From NCBI GenBank assembly GCA_944392255.1, contig CALXVY010000016.1:1-35524 (forward strand): a stretch of 35,524 bases of DNA. Direction: 5' to 3'. The position numbers were made by a program, and so were the translations under genes. Positions 7,496 through 16,038 of this stretch are shown here, one piece after another; positions within the stretch are counted from its first letter, which is position 1, and every line of letters starts with the position of its first letter. This stretch comes from an uncultured Alphaproteobacteria bacterium (GTDB lineage Bacteria; Pseudomonadota; Alphaproteobacteria; RF32; CAG-239). The notes beneath the pieces were generated by a model. It had not been told where the DNA came from. It worked only from the letters and a program-made list of their open reading frames with translations, and did not search any database.

Positions 7496-9640
7496 TTATT
7501 GGTTGGCTCGAGATACATAAGAGACAACTTTAGATGAACGAAGTGCCGCTATAATATCTGTTAAATGTTTTAAATCTTTTACTTCTATATCTACTAAAAT
7601 TTCAAAATAGCTGATTGTTCTGTTCACAATATTTAAATTGGAAATGTTGCCATTGTAACGGGCGACAACATTTGAAAATTCTCCTAAGGCACCAGGTTCA
7701 TTGGTCAGCATTACTTTTAAGCGACCGGTATATACGCCTTCTTGATTGGCTTCATCTCCCCAAGAAATATCCAACCATCTTTCCGGTTCATCAGCATATT
7801 TTTCCAATTGTTTACAATCAATGGTATGAACGGCCACGCCTTTGCCTGTGGTTACAATACCAACAATTCTATCTCCCGGCAAGGGGTGACAACAACCTGA
7901 AAAATGAACAGCCATTCCCGGAATCAAACCATTTATTTTTAACTCTTCTTTTTTATTTTTTCTCAGGCTTTTCTTAAAGACCGGTTTTAATGAATTGACC
8001 ACTTTTTCAAGTTTGGATTGTTTATAGCCTGGGTATACGGCTCTTAAAACATCCCAACCGCTGATTAAGCCTTCTCCAACTTTGGCATATATATCATCTA
8101 TTGATTCTGCTTCAAAATTGGGCAAGACATTTACTAATCCTTTATCCGAAAGCTCTAAATTTTCACCCTTAAACGTACGCTCTAAAGTTTGTTGCCCCAT
8201 GGTTATAAATTGTTCGCGTTTATGCGCTCTGACATAGCGTCGAATCGCTGCTTTTGCTTTGCCGGTAACGACAAAACGCTCCCATTCGGTTGAGGGGTGT
8301 TGCGCTTTTGAGGTTAAAACTTCTACTTGGTCACCATTTTGCAAAATGGTTCTTAATGGCCTAATTTCTCCATTGATTTTGGCTCCAACACAAGTATCAC
8401 CTACTGAGGAATGCACTGCATAAGCAAAATCTACCGGTGTGGAATTAACCGGCAAGCCAATCAAATCACCTTTGGGAGTAAAGCAAAATACCTGATCATT
8501 ATACATCTCTAATTTGGTATTTTCTAAAAACTCTTCCGGATTGGAGGCTTGTTCCAAAATCTCTAATAATTCTCTTATCCATTTGAAATTGCGGCCGACG
8601 ACTCTTTCTCCTTGCTTATAGGCCCAGTGTGCAGCCACACCTTTTTCGGCCACTTCGTGCATTTCATAAGTACGGATTTGGATTTCAATTCTGGTATTTT
8701 CCGGACCTATTACTCCGGTATGAATAGATTTATAACCATTGGGTTTTGGGGTAGAAATATAGTCCTTAAACCGGCGCGGAACCATATGATATTTACTGTG
8801 GACTATACCCAATGCCTGATAACAGGTGGCAACATCGTCAACGCAAATGCGAAAAGCCATAATATCGCAAAGCTGTTCAAAAGAAGCATTTTTTTGCTGC
8901 ATCTTACGCCAAATGGAATATGGCGTTTTTTCTCGACCGGTTATTGTGGCTTTGATGCCATTTTCTTCCATATCTTTTTGCAATTGTTCAATAATTTTGG
9001 GAACTAAATTATTTCCTTGTTCGCGCAAAAAGTTCAAACGTGCAACAATAGAATCGTGAGCTTCTTTATGCAACTCGGCAAAGGCAATTTCTTCCAACTC
9101 ACTTTTTACTTCCTGCATGCCGATGCGCTCGGCTAAAGGCGCATAAATATCTAAGGTTTCTTTAGCTATACGCGCTCTTTTTTCGGGTGCACAAAAATGC
9201 AATGTGCGCATATTATGCAAACGGTCTGCTAATTTTATCAGTAAAACTCTGATGTCTTCTGACATTGCCAAAAGTAATTTACGGAAATTTTCTGCTTGTT
9301 TCTTGTTAGCTGATTTTTGCTCAATCATCGCTAACTTGGTAACGCCATCAACAATTAAGGCGACCTGATCGCCAAAGAGATTTTTTATTTCTTCAATTGT
9401 GGTATCTGTATCTTCTACCGTATCATGTAACAAACCGGCAATAATAGATGCGCAATCTAATTTGAATTTGGTTAATATACCGGCAACTTCAACAGGGTGC
9501 GAATAGTATGGGTCTCCGGAGGCTCTGAGCTGTGCACCATGTTTTTTCATGGCAAAAACATATGCTCTGTTTAAGGCATCTTCATCTGCATCCGGATCAT
9601 AGGATTTTACTAAATCAACCAATTCATACTGTCTTAACAT
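7496..9640 (-). CDS. rel: Bifunctional (p)ppGpp synthetase/hydrolase Rel
   Basis: RSH enzymes make and degrade the stringent-response alarmone (p)ppGpp. The 714 residues show an N-terminal HD hydrolase (H48, LLHDTVEDTDTT at 71-81 with intact HD and ED) and a synthetase domain (GREKTPYSIWRKM, then RFKDYI). The RxKD form there is typical of bifunctional enzymes rather than hydrolase-dead RelA. These are followed by TGS (about 395-455), a conserved Cys region with CCHPLPGD, and a C-terminal ACT domain (about 640-714). AGGGG precedes the ATG. It lies between rpoZ and acpS, a conserved alphaproteobacterial placement. The family name Rel, SpoT or RelA is a matter of convention. Confidence 0.96.
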   Translation of the reverse strand: MLRQYELVDLVKSYDPDADEDALNRAYVFAMKKHGAQLRASGDPYYSHPVEVAGILTKFKLDCASIIAGLLHDTVEDTDTTIEEIKNLFGDQVALIVDGVTKLAMIEQKSANKKQAENFRKLLLAMSEDIRVLLIKLADRLHNMRTLHFCAPEKRARIAKETLDIYAPLAERIGMQEVKSELEEIAFAELHKEAHDSIVARLNFLREQGNNLVPKIIEQLQKDMEENGIKATITGREKTPYSIWRKMQQKNASFEQLCDIMAFRICVDDVATCYQALGIVHSKYHMVPRRFKDYISTPKPNGYKSIHTGVIGPENTRIEIQIRTYEMHEVAEKGVAAHWAYKQGERVVGRNFKWIRELLEILEQASNPEEFLENTKLEMYNDQVFCFTPKGDLIGLPVNSTPVDFAYAVHSSVGDTCVGAKINGEIRPLRTILQNGDQVEVLTSKAQHPSTEWERFVVTGKAKAAIRRYVRAHKREQFITMGQQTLERTFKGENLELSDKGLVNVLPNFEAESIDDIYAKVGEGLISGWDVLRAVYPGYKQSKLEKVVNSLKPVFKKSLRKNKKEELKINGLIPGMAVHFSGCCHPLPGDRIVGIVTTGKGVAVHTIDCKQLEKYADEPERWLDISWGDEANQEGVYTGRLKVMLTNEPGALGEFSNVVARYNGNISNLNIVNRTISYFEILVDIEVKDLKHLTDIIAALRSSKVVSYVSRANQ

Positions 9641-9751
9641 GGGGCCCCTGCAATCTTAAAAAAATACCACTTCTTAAATCTTACAGAAATTGTTATAATA
9701 CTACAATATAAAAAATTAAAATTTATTAAAATACATTTCCCTTTGATATAA

Positions 9752-9777
9752 AAAAAGAGGCTTTGAAGCCTCTTTTT
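9752..9777 (-). terminator. Intrinsic terminator after rpoZ
   Basis: A perfect stem (AAAAAGAGGCTT against its complement, centred near 9764) is followed by a T run on the minus strand, 25 bp past the rpoZ stop codon. It separates rpoZ from rel. The stem is A/T-flanked on both sides and could also stop plus-strand transcripts. Confidence 0.85.
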
Positions 9778-9801
9778 TTATATCTTCATTATGATAGGCG
9801 C

Positions 9802-10290
9802 TTATTCTTCATCGTAGTCAACGGCAGAATCGGCATCCAAGTCAATACCATCTCCGTAACCCAAGTCATCTTCATCATCCAAATCGACACTATTTTCACC
9901 TTCAACTTCGGCATCTAAATCAATGTCGTCATCTTCGCCGTGAACTTGCATGTTATCACCTAAATCGTTTTCAAGAACCAAACCTGAGAATTGTTCATCC
10001 AAATCAGCCAATTCTTTTTCTGCGGCCATGATTTCCAACTCTTCTTCTTCAGGCTCTTCCACTTCAACATATTTTTGCAAGCCCATAACCAAAGATTTTT
10101 GCAATTCTTCGATACTAACAGTTTCATCTGCAATTTCACGCAGAGCAACAACCGTATTTTTATCATTATCTCTTGCTACGGTAATCGGTGCACCTGCTGC
10201 GATATCTTTTGCTCTTTGTGCAGCCACCATCAATAATTCATAGCGGTTTGGAATTTTATCAATGCAGTCTTCAACAGTAACGCGTGCCAT
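9802..10290 (-). CDS. rpoZ: RNA polymerase omega subunit with long acidic tail
   Basis: Omega helps assemble RNA polymerase by holding beta-prime, and in many bacteria it mediates ppGpp binding. Residues 1-60 match the family closely ([20 protein letters not shown], then [16 protein letters not shown]). Residues from about 78 to 162 are an extended, very acidic region rich in D and E with recurring motifs of the type DxDxE and DLDDEDD. E. coli omega has 91 residues, so this protein carries an extra tail of roughly 70. It is next to rel, the ppGpp enzyme, as in other alphaproteobacteria. Confidence 0.93.
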   Translation of the reverse strand: MARVTVEDCIDKIPNRYELLMVAAQRAKDIAAGAPITVARDNDKNTVVALREIADETVSIEELQKSLVMGLQKYVEVEEPEEEELEIMAAEKELADLDEQFSGLVLENDLGDNMQVHGEDDDIDLDAEVEGENSVDLDDEDDLGYGDGIDLDADSAVDYDEE

Positions 10291-10424
10291 ATCATTTTCA
10301 CCTTAAAAAAATTGCCATAAAACAAAATTATTCATACTTATACATATTATGATTGCGAATTGCAATAAATTTTTGCAGAAAAAAACATTTTTTTCTTTTA
10401 ACCCATTATTTTTATTCATCATTT

Positions 10425-11681
10425 TTAATAATGAACGGCTATTGGACTCGAAATCAGCATATATTTCATTTTCTTAAATTTTTCAGTAAGAAGTTTGCGA
10501 TTCTTTTTTACCTCTATTACATCGCTCATTGGGGCTTTATACATCTCTAATATTGCTTGTATTGTAGACATTTGAAAACCTTGCGTTTGCATATTATAAA
10601 CATTTAAATCCGGCAGATACAAACCTTTGGCAAAAGCATTCAATTCTTTTAGGACTTCTCTGCTCACCTTAGATACTCTATATGCTTTGATTGTTTTATC
10701 GCAAGTATATGCCCAAGTATTGAGTGTAAAGCCTTTTTTACCCACAATGGTTAAAAATTCATTTTCTTTATCTTTGCCTAAAATTTTTATTTTCTGAACC
10801 AAACGTTGGCATGGGTTTACCTGATCTTTTATTTGATTGTTATTTTTTATGCCGGTACCATTTTCAACTTCATACTTATCCAAAAATATGCCTGCGTTAA
10901 ATGTATTGAGGAAATTATTATCCTTTTTTCCAAATTCTTGAACTTCATCTAGTGTTTCGGCAAAGGCTTTGACATCTGCCGAGGTTAACAAACTGGTCTG
11001 GGTCGGTTCCAAAGTTCTGAAATCGCTACGCGTTATTTTGGGAGCTTTCCCCTTGTCGGCAAAAAACTTTTCGACCGGAACTAATTTTTTGATTTTTTTG
11101 TAAAAATCTTCATCATAGTGAACTTGCGGATAGCTTGGATACATATTGGGATATTCTATTCTCGGCAAATTTTGCGGCCAAGCTTCCGGCATCAAGATAA
11201 AATACAATGACGGAGACAAAAATTCCAAATCCGGAATATCTGCCAATTGCGGGGCTATTCTTTCCGGAAATTTGTTTTTTGTTTCTTTTATTCCCGGAAG
11301 ATTTAATATTTTTTCAGGAATTCCCGGAACTGTATGAATATACGGACCAATATATGGATAAATCTCTTTGGGCACATTTTGCAACATATTGAGCAAAACT
11401 TCTTCATTGGCAAAAGGAATCCTTTTTTCTCGTTGCCCATTTGCGGCAATTTGAATGCGAAAAATCTCATCAAAAATTTCGCTGATATTCCATCCATAAT
11501 CATATTTTTTATCATATATATCTTTAGGATTGGCATATTTGTTTGACAATTCTGTAAACGTTGGCAAAGGCGCATCTATATCAATTTTGAAATATTTTGC
11601 ATAGTCTTGCGGCGTCAACGACAGCAAAGTCTTTAACGGAAAAAATAAAAATATGCTTACAAATATCAGAATTTTTTTCAT
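10425..11681 (-). CDS. Exported protein of unknown function, partner of the DUF4139-like gene
   Basis: The 418 residues begin with a Sec signal peptide (MKKILIFVSIFLFFPLKTLL), so the product is probably periplasmic or surface-associated. The rest is soluble, rich in aromatic and Pro residues (YPNMYPSYPQVHYDEDFY), with two cysteines (PCQRL and YTCDK). No family was recognised. Its start codon overlaps the stop of the upstream DUF4139-like gene by 4 bp (ATGA at 11678-11681), so the two are translationally coupled and probably work together. Confidence 0.85.
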   Translation of the reverse strand: MKKILIFVSIFLFFPLKTLLSLTPQDYAKYFKIDIDAPLPTFTELSNKYANPKDIYDKKYDYGWNISEIFDEIFRIQIAANGQREKRIPFANEEVLLNMLQNVPKEIYPYIGPYIHTVPGIPEKILNLPGIKETKNKFPERIAPQLADIPDLEFLSPSLYFILMPEAWPQNLPRIEYPNMYPSYPQVHYDEDFYKKIKKLVPVEKFFADKGKAPKITRSDFRTLEPTQTSLLTSADVKAFAETLDEVQEFGKKDNNFLNTFNAGIFLDKYEVENGTGIKNNNQIKDQVNPCQRLVQKIKILGKDKENEFLTIVGKKGFTLNTWAYTCDKTIKAYRVSKVSREVLKELNAFAKGLYLPDLNVYNMQTQGFQMSTIQAILEMYKAPMSDVIEVKKNRKLLTEKFKKMKYMLISSPIAVHY

Positions 11682-13111
11682 CTGTTGCGATTAACCCTAA
11701 CCGTAAAGCTTAATTCTTTTTCTGCTTCTGCCGGCAAATCAAACTTCCACTGAACTGTGGAGGCATTTTTTTGCTCGCTTTGTATATTTTCTTTTAATAT
11801 TTCCCAATTATTATACAAGTTTTGTTCAAAAACAATTTGTGCGGCTTTTGCAGAAACATTTTTGAAGCTTACTTCTACTTGATATTCATAAATATCTTTT
11901 GATATGGCTTTTACATCACTTACTTTTCCATTGGCATAGATGTCAAACGCGCGACCTATGTTGAGTTCTGCTTTTTCTCCGACTGCAGTTTGTTCTATTC
12001 TGTTTTCTCCCAGAAAGACCATGTTTTCGCTTTTTATATTATCATAAAAGCGCATCTTTCCGGCCGGAAGCGGCTGCCCCAGATTAAAGGCCTTTTCGTT
12101 TGTCAGTTTGAAAACAATATCCGGATGTTTTTTCTCAAAATCACTTTTTGAAGCACCTACGCCCAAATATAAGGGTGAGGTAAAACGATATTCTTTTTCA
12201 TATTTAACTTGAGCAAGGTTCATCAAGCTTATTTGTTTTGATTGTTTGTCTTTAATCGTTGTCTTTTGCGGAAGCTTATAAATATAATAATCCGCTACAT
12301 TTTCAGGAGAAACACCTGCCGCAGAATCCATAACGGCATTTTCCATACGTGCAGCTTTAGCCATCATCACCGGACGGATTACACCACCATCATAAATTTG
12401 ATTGACTTGTCCCGATATTAAGCGGATTGACGCATTTTCATAATCGGCTCCGGTTTCATTTTTCAAAGTAATCCATGTATTAAGATTAAGTTCAGAATCG
12501 GAAACAATTTCTGCGACATAATCTGCTTTCCAACTCAAACCATTGGTCAAATATGTCAATTCCAATTCTTTGGCTCCGGCTTGTTGGTTCTCTACTTTTG
12601 CAACTAAGGTGGGTTTTACACGCAAATTTTGAGGAACTTCATCATAAACAACACGTCCCGGATAGTTTGCCTCCACACCATAATCAAAACGCAACACTGG
12701 ATTTCCATAATTATTACTCAGCAAGACGGCTTTATTGAATATGGTTTCTCCGTTTTGAGGATTTTGCATAGCAGTTTTGACTTCTTTACCGACAAAACTT
12801 TCTAATAAATTATTGGCGGTCAACAAATTATAATCATAATTTTGTTCAACAACTTTTATTCCTTGTCCGCTCAGAATAGCGCTTTCCGCCTGAATGGAAC
12901 TGGCCACGCCTTCAAAAGCAATTTCGTTGGTTCCTTGAGGTAATGAAACTTCTCTGGTGTCATGAATTAAGCCCAAATTGTTATTATATACACTAACCAG
13001 CATATCTTTGTTTTGGCTTTGTTTAACTAATATTTCAGAAGCTTGAGCATATTTTGCTCCCGCCATTTCCATCACCATGATTGCGGCTAATATTTTGTTA
13101 CTTATACGCAT
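11678..13111 (-). CDS. DUF4139-type exported protein
   Basis: The 477-residue product has a signal peptide (cleavage likely after about residue 24, KYAQAS) and then a beta-rich body. The pattern VYNNNLGLIHDTREVSLPQG near the start, LTYLTNGLSWKADYVAEI in the middle and SFKNVSAKAAQIVFEQ near the end is that of DUF4139 proteins, a poorly characterised exported family found in many Gram-negatives. No enzymatic motif is seen. It is divergent from gcrA across a 144-bp region and coupled to the unknown exported gene downstream. Confidence 0.85.
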   Translation of the reverse strand: MRISNKILAAIMVMEMAGAKYAQASEILVKQSQNKDMLVSVYNNNLGLIHDTREVSLPQGTNEIAFEGVASSIQAESAILSGQGIKVVEQNYDYNLLTANNLLESFVGKEVKTAMQNPQNGETIFNKAVLLSNNYGNPVLRFDYGVEANYPGRVVYDEVPQNLRVKPTLVAKVENQQAGAKELELTYLTNGLSWKADYVAEIVSDSELNLNTWITLKNETGADYENASIRLISGQVNQIYDGGVIRPVMMAKAARMENAVMDSAAGVSPENVADYYIYKLPQKTTIKDKQSKQISLMNLAQVKYEKEYRFTSPLYLGVGASKSDFEKKHPDIVFKLTNEKAFNLGQPLPAGKMRFYDNIKSENMVFLGENRIEQTAVGEKAELNIGRAFDIYANGKVSDVKAISKDIYEYQVEVSFKNVSAKAAQIVFEQNLYNNWEILKENIQSEQKNASTVQWKFDLPAEAEKELSFTVRVNRNR

Positions 13112-13192
13112 AGAACCTCCTTATCTGATATTTGTGTTTCAATATAATCTACTTTTTTTTAAAAAAGAAGTGATAATTTATTAATATGTCTA

Positions 13193-13197
13193 GACTC
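13193..13197. promoter_or_regulatory. GANTC (CcrM methylation) site upstream of gcrA
   Basis: GACTC lies 59 bp before the gcrA start codon, in the divergent promoter region. In Caulobacter, CcrM methylates GANTC and GcrA responds to that methylation, including at its own regulon promoters. A five-base degenerate site is common by chance, so functional meaning is inference. Confidence 0.35.
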
Positions 13198-13255
13198 GAA
13201 CAAATTATTGCAATATAAGTGGAAGAAGATGGATTTATATATAAGGAGTTATAAG

Positions 13256-13768
13256 ATGGCTTGGACTGATGAAATGGTCGATCAGCTTAGAGAAATGTGG
13301 AAACAAGGTTTGACAACCGGAGAAATTGGCAAAAGATTAGGTGTTTCAAAAAATTCTATTGTCGGTAAAGTTCATCGTCTAGGATTATCTGGACGTCCTT
13401 CTCCTATAAAGAAAAAAGAAGATGCTCCTGTAAAAGAAGAAAATAAAGCTGAGGTTAAAGAAACTTCAGAAGTTTTGACTAAACCCACAAAAGCCAAAAC
13501 TGAAAAAGCACCTGCAGTAAAAACTCCTAAACCAGAAAAAAAAGATGAGGAGGAAATTATCTTAGAAGAAAAAATTGAAGTTTCCACTCCCAAACATAAT
13601 CATTCCGGAAATACTTCTCTTACAGATTTAGATAACCATACTTGCAGATGGCCAATAGGTGACCCGAAAGATGAAAACTTTCATTTTTGTGGGCGAAAAG
13701 TGCGCATCGGACAAACATATTGTGATGAACATGCTAATATCGCTTATGTTAAAGCCGTTAAAAAATAA
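13256..13768 (+). CDS. gcrA: Cell-cycle regulator GcrA
   Basis: GcrA is a sigma70-associated transcription factor that acts at CcrM-methylated promoters and is restricted to Alphaproteobacteria. The 170 residues start with the hallmark MAWTDEMVDQLREMWKQG and an HTH (GEIGKRLGVSKNSIVGKVHRLGLSGRP). They continue through a K/E-rich linker (about 48-110) to the C-terminal Cys/His region (HTCRWPIGDPKDENFHFCG, then YCDEH), which contacts RNA polymerase. The start at 13256 has AAGGAG eight bases upstream. The longer in-frame start at 13208 lacks family similarity. It is followed 23 bp later by the motA-like gene. Confidence 0.97.
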   Translation: MAWTDEMVDQLREMWKQGLTTGEIGKRLGVSKNSIVGKVHRLGLSGRPSPIKKKEDAPVKEENKAEVKETSEVLTKPTKAKTEKAPAVKTPKPEKKDEEEIILEEKIEVSTPKHNHSGNTSLTDLDNHTCRWPIGDPKDENFHFCGRKVRIGQTYCDEHANIAYVKAVKK

Positions 13769-13791
13769 TTCTATTTTATAAGGAAAGCATT

Positions 13792-14613
13792 ATGTCTTTA
13801 GGAACAGTATTTTCTTTTATTGCCGCAATTATTGTTGTGCTTGGGTCTATTTTAACAGCAACTGATACACCAAGTGCTTTTATTGATATCCCCAGTATGA
13901 TTATTGTTGTCGGTGGTACGGTTGTGGCTCTGTTTATTTCTTACGAAACTAAAACAGCTATCTCGGCTTTGAAATTGATGGGAACTACTTTTCTTAAACA
14001 CTCTGATTCTGATATTTCCCTCAAAGATGAAATCGGACGCATTGTTCGTTGGGCTTACATTATTCAAAAAAATGGATTGCAAGGTCTGGAAAACGAAATT
14101 ACTGACGATTTGCGTAAAAAAGATGCCTTTGTAGCTTATGGAACAGATTTGGTTATTACCGGTTATACCGGTCAAGAAATCAATCAAATCTTAGACCAAA
14201 TGCTTGAAGCGGAAACCGAACGTAACAAAACTGCTCTTGATGCTTTGAAAAAAATGGGTGGTGATGCTCCTGCTTTTGGTATGCTCGGAACTTTAATCGG
14301 CTTAATCATTATGCTGGGTAAAATGGGCGGCGATCCTGCTGCCATTGGACCGAGTATGGCCGTAGCTTTAATTACTACCTTTTATGGTATCATCTTAGCT
14401 CGTATTATTTTTATCCCTCTGGCAACAAAAATTTCTGCTCGTTATGATCGTAGTTTATTTAAAAATACGATGCTAAAAGAAGGTTTGGTATTGTTGGCTG
14501 AGCGTAAAAGTCCTCGTTATATTCAAGATAAAATTAACTCCTTTGTTGATGTTAAAGAACAGTTCCTTATTGATAGAGATTTAAATGCTTCTACATCTCA
14601 AACTGAAAATTAG
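13792..14613 (+). CDS. motA: MotA/PomA-like stator subunit
   Basis: MotA-family proteins form, with MotB, the ion channel that drives flagellar rotation. The 273 residues have four transmembrane segments (about 4-22, 33-52, 158-178, 187-207) with the large cytoplasmic loop between 2 and 3. The conserved PAFGMLGTLIGLIIMLGKM of the third segment is present, and the fourth matches MAVALITTFYGIILARIIF. AGGAAAG precedes the ATG. It lies 11 bp before the motB-like gene. No flagellar structural gene is in the window, so a role in another proton-driven machine is possible. The symbol follows family membership only. Confidence 0.88.
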   Translation: MSLGTVFSFIAAIIVVLGSILTATDTPSAFIDIPSMIIVVGGTVVALFISYETKTAISALKLMGTTFLKHSDSDISLKDEIGRIVRWAYIIQKNGLQGLENEITDDLRKKDAFVAYGTDLVITGYTGQEINQILDQMLEAETERNKTALDALKKMGGDAPAFGMLGTLIGLIIMLGKMGGDPAAIGPSMAVALITTFYGIILARIIFIPLATKISARYDRSLFKNTMLKEGLVLLAERKSPRYIQDKINSFVDVKEQFLIDRDLNASTSQTEN

Positions 14614-14624
14614 GAGATATATTT

Positions 14625-15281
14625 ATGAAGAAGAAGCCGGAAGAAAAAATTGACGAAGATTGGATGGCTACTTATGGCGATATGGTTACGTTGCTTTTAT
14701 GTTTTTTTGTAATGATGGCAACTGTTTCTAAGCCGGATTTGGCTTTATTTGAACAAATCCAAGCCAGTATGAATGATGCTCTCGGAAATAAAGATAATGA
14801 AAGACCTCTTCAACTTTTAAAAGCGGATTTGGAAGACGATATCAAATCGACAGACATTAGTGATAAACTCTCTCTTGGCAGTGATTCTCAAGGCTTGGTA
14901 TTAGAAATGGATGGGGATACTTTTTTTGACCAAGGATCAGCTAAACTTAGCTCCACAGCTATTGCTTTCTTAAAGAGAGTTGCGGCTACGCTTTTATCTG
15001 AGCGTTATAAGAGCTTTAAATTTAGTGTTGAGGGGCATACAAGTGATGAAGCATTTTCTAATGCCTTGTTTGCATCTAACTGGGAATTGTCTGCTGCTCG
15101 TGCTGCTGCTGTTGTTCGATTTCTTGAAAGTCGAGGAATGCCTCGCGTAAGAATGCAGGCTGTCGGCTTATATGATGTTGCTCCTAAATATCCAAATCTT
15201 GATCCTTATGGTGAGCCTATTCCTAATAACCGACGTAAAAATCGTCGCGTGGTTATACATATTGAACCATCTTATAAATAA
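14625..15281 (+). CDS. motB: MotB-like stator subunit with OmpA-like domain
   Basis: The 218 residues have a short cytoplasmic N-terminus, one transmembrane helix (about 18-35) preceded by WMATYGD whose D19 is the conserved ion-carrying aspartate, and an OmpA-like peptidoglycan-binding domain (about 95-215, with FSVEGHTSDEAFSNALFASN and LSAARAAAVVRFLESRG). AGGAG lies just before the ATG. It is the channel partner of the adjacent motA-like gene. The intact aspartate argues for a working proton or sodium channel. The N-terminus is shorter than that of E. coli MotB but close to PomB-type forms. Confidence 0.88.
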   Translation: MKKKPEEKIDEDWMATYGDMVTLLLCFFVMMATVSKPDLALFEQIQASMNDALGNKDNERPLQLLKADLEDDIKSTDISDKLSLGSDSQGLVLEMDGDTFFDQGSAKLSSTAIAFLKRVAATLLSERYKSFKFSVEGHTSDEAFSNALFASNWELSAARAAAVVRFLESRGMPRVRMQAVGLYDVAPKYPNLDPYGEPIPNNRRKNRRVVIHIEPSYK

Positions 15282-15305
15282 AAAAGAACCAAAGGGTTCT
15301 TTTTT
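15281..15305. terminator. Bidirectional terminator between motB and the phosphatase gene
   Basis: AAAAAGAACC and GGGTTCTTTTT form a 10-bp stem around a 3-nt loop, directly at the motB stop and overlapping the stop codon of the convergent phosphatase gene at 15304. T runs follow on both strands, so it serves both genes. Confidence 0.85.
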
Positions 15306-15855
15306 ATTTATCTAAGACAAAATATTCACAATTTTTGAAACTACGAAGTTCATGATACAAATGGTAATAATATAGACTCATAACATGTCCATGCGTTGCA
15401 ACACCGGCAATATCATATGGGCAATTAGCTAGAATATAATTAATCGCTTTTGAAAATCTGTTTACAGCCTCTTCTTTACTTTCCCCCTCGGGCAAACGTA
15501 CTTGATATGTTTTTTCATCAGCAACATCTAAAATGGACGTAAACTCTTTGTTATATTTTGTATATATTTCAGCTTCTGTTTTTCCTTCGGCTATTCCAAA
15601 TGAAAATTCGTGTAAATCTGACATTATATTGATGGGAGTTCGATTAAATTGAGCTACATATTGAGCGGTCATATGGGCACGATCATATGGACTACTATAA
15701 ATAATTGGGAGATGCAGCTTTTGCAACTCATTTCCTAACAATAACGCTTGTTCTTTTCCTCTATCTGTCAGTTGAACTTTTGAACTATATCCATCTGAAA
15801 CAATTTTCTCTACATTTGCAAAAGTTTCTCCATGCCTAAATATATATAACTTCAT
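15304..15855 (-). CDS. Histidine phosphatase (phosphoglycerate mutase-like)
   Basis: The 183-residue product carries the family's catalytic RHGET near residue 8 (phospho-accepting His), YSSPYDRAHMTAQYV containing the conserved Arg, and VATHGHVM with the second catalytic His. These are hallmarks of the branch-1 histidine phosphatase superfamily, which covers phosphoglycerate mutase, cobalamin phosphatases and sugar-phosphate phosphatases. The sequence does not tell which substrate. I chose the ATG at 15855 because AAGGG sits five bases upstream. A GTG two codons earlier is also possible. It has no operon partner. Confidence 0.9.
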   Translation of the reverse strand: MKLYIFRHGETFANVEKIVSDGYSSKVQLTDRGKEQALLLGNELQKLHLPIIYSSPYDRAHMTAQYVAQFNRTPINIMSDLHEFSFGIAEGKTEAEIYTKYNKEFTSILDVADEKTYQVRLPEGESKEEAVNRFSKAINYILANCPYDIAGVATHGHVMSLYYYHLYHELRSFKNCEYFVLDK

Positions 15856-15995
15856 TTTCACCCTTTCTTTTTTTATTATATAAATAAAAACTGCTCCTAA
15901 AAAAACAACCTCTTATCTTTAATTTTCAGACTTTCTAAAACATAGAGACTTATATAAGTTTAAGCCAACGGCTTTACTGATGTTATTTATACGCA

Positions 15996-16021
15996 AAAAG
16001 GGCGATTTCTTTCGCCCTTTT
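15996..16021 (-). terminator. Intrinsic terminator after the CNNM/CorC gene
   Basis: AAAAGGGCGA (15996-16005) and TCGCCCTTTT (16012-16021) form a perfect 10-bp stem with a 6-nt loop, 17 bp past the stop codon of the leftward gene at 16039. A poly-T-like tail follows only weakly on the minus strand. Confidence 0.75.
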
Positions 16022-16038
16022 CTTCTTTATTTTCTTTT

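Noticed and set aside
9950..10243. Plus-strand frames within rpoZ
   Set aside because: They are opposite-strand shadows of the acidic tail codons; the omega frame has the family match.
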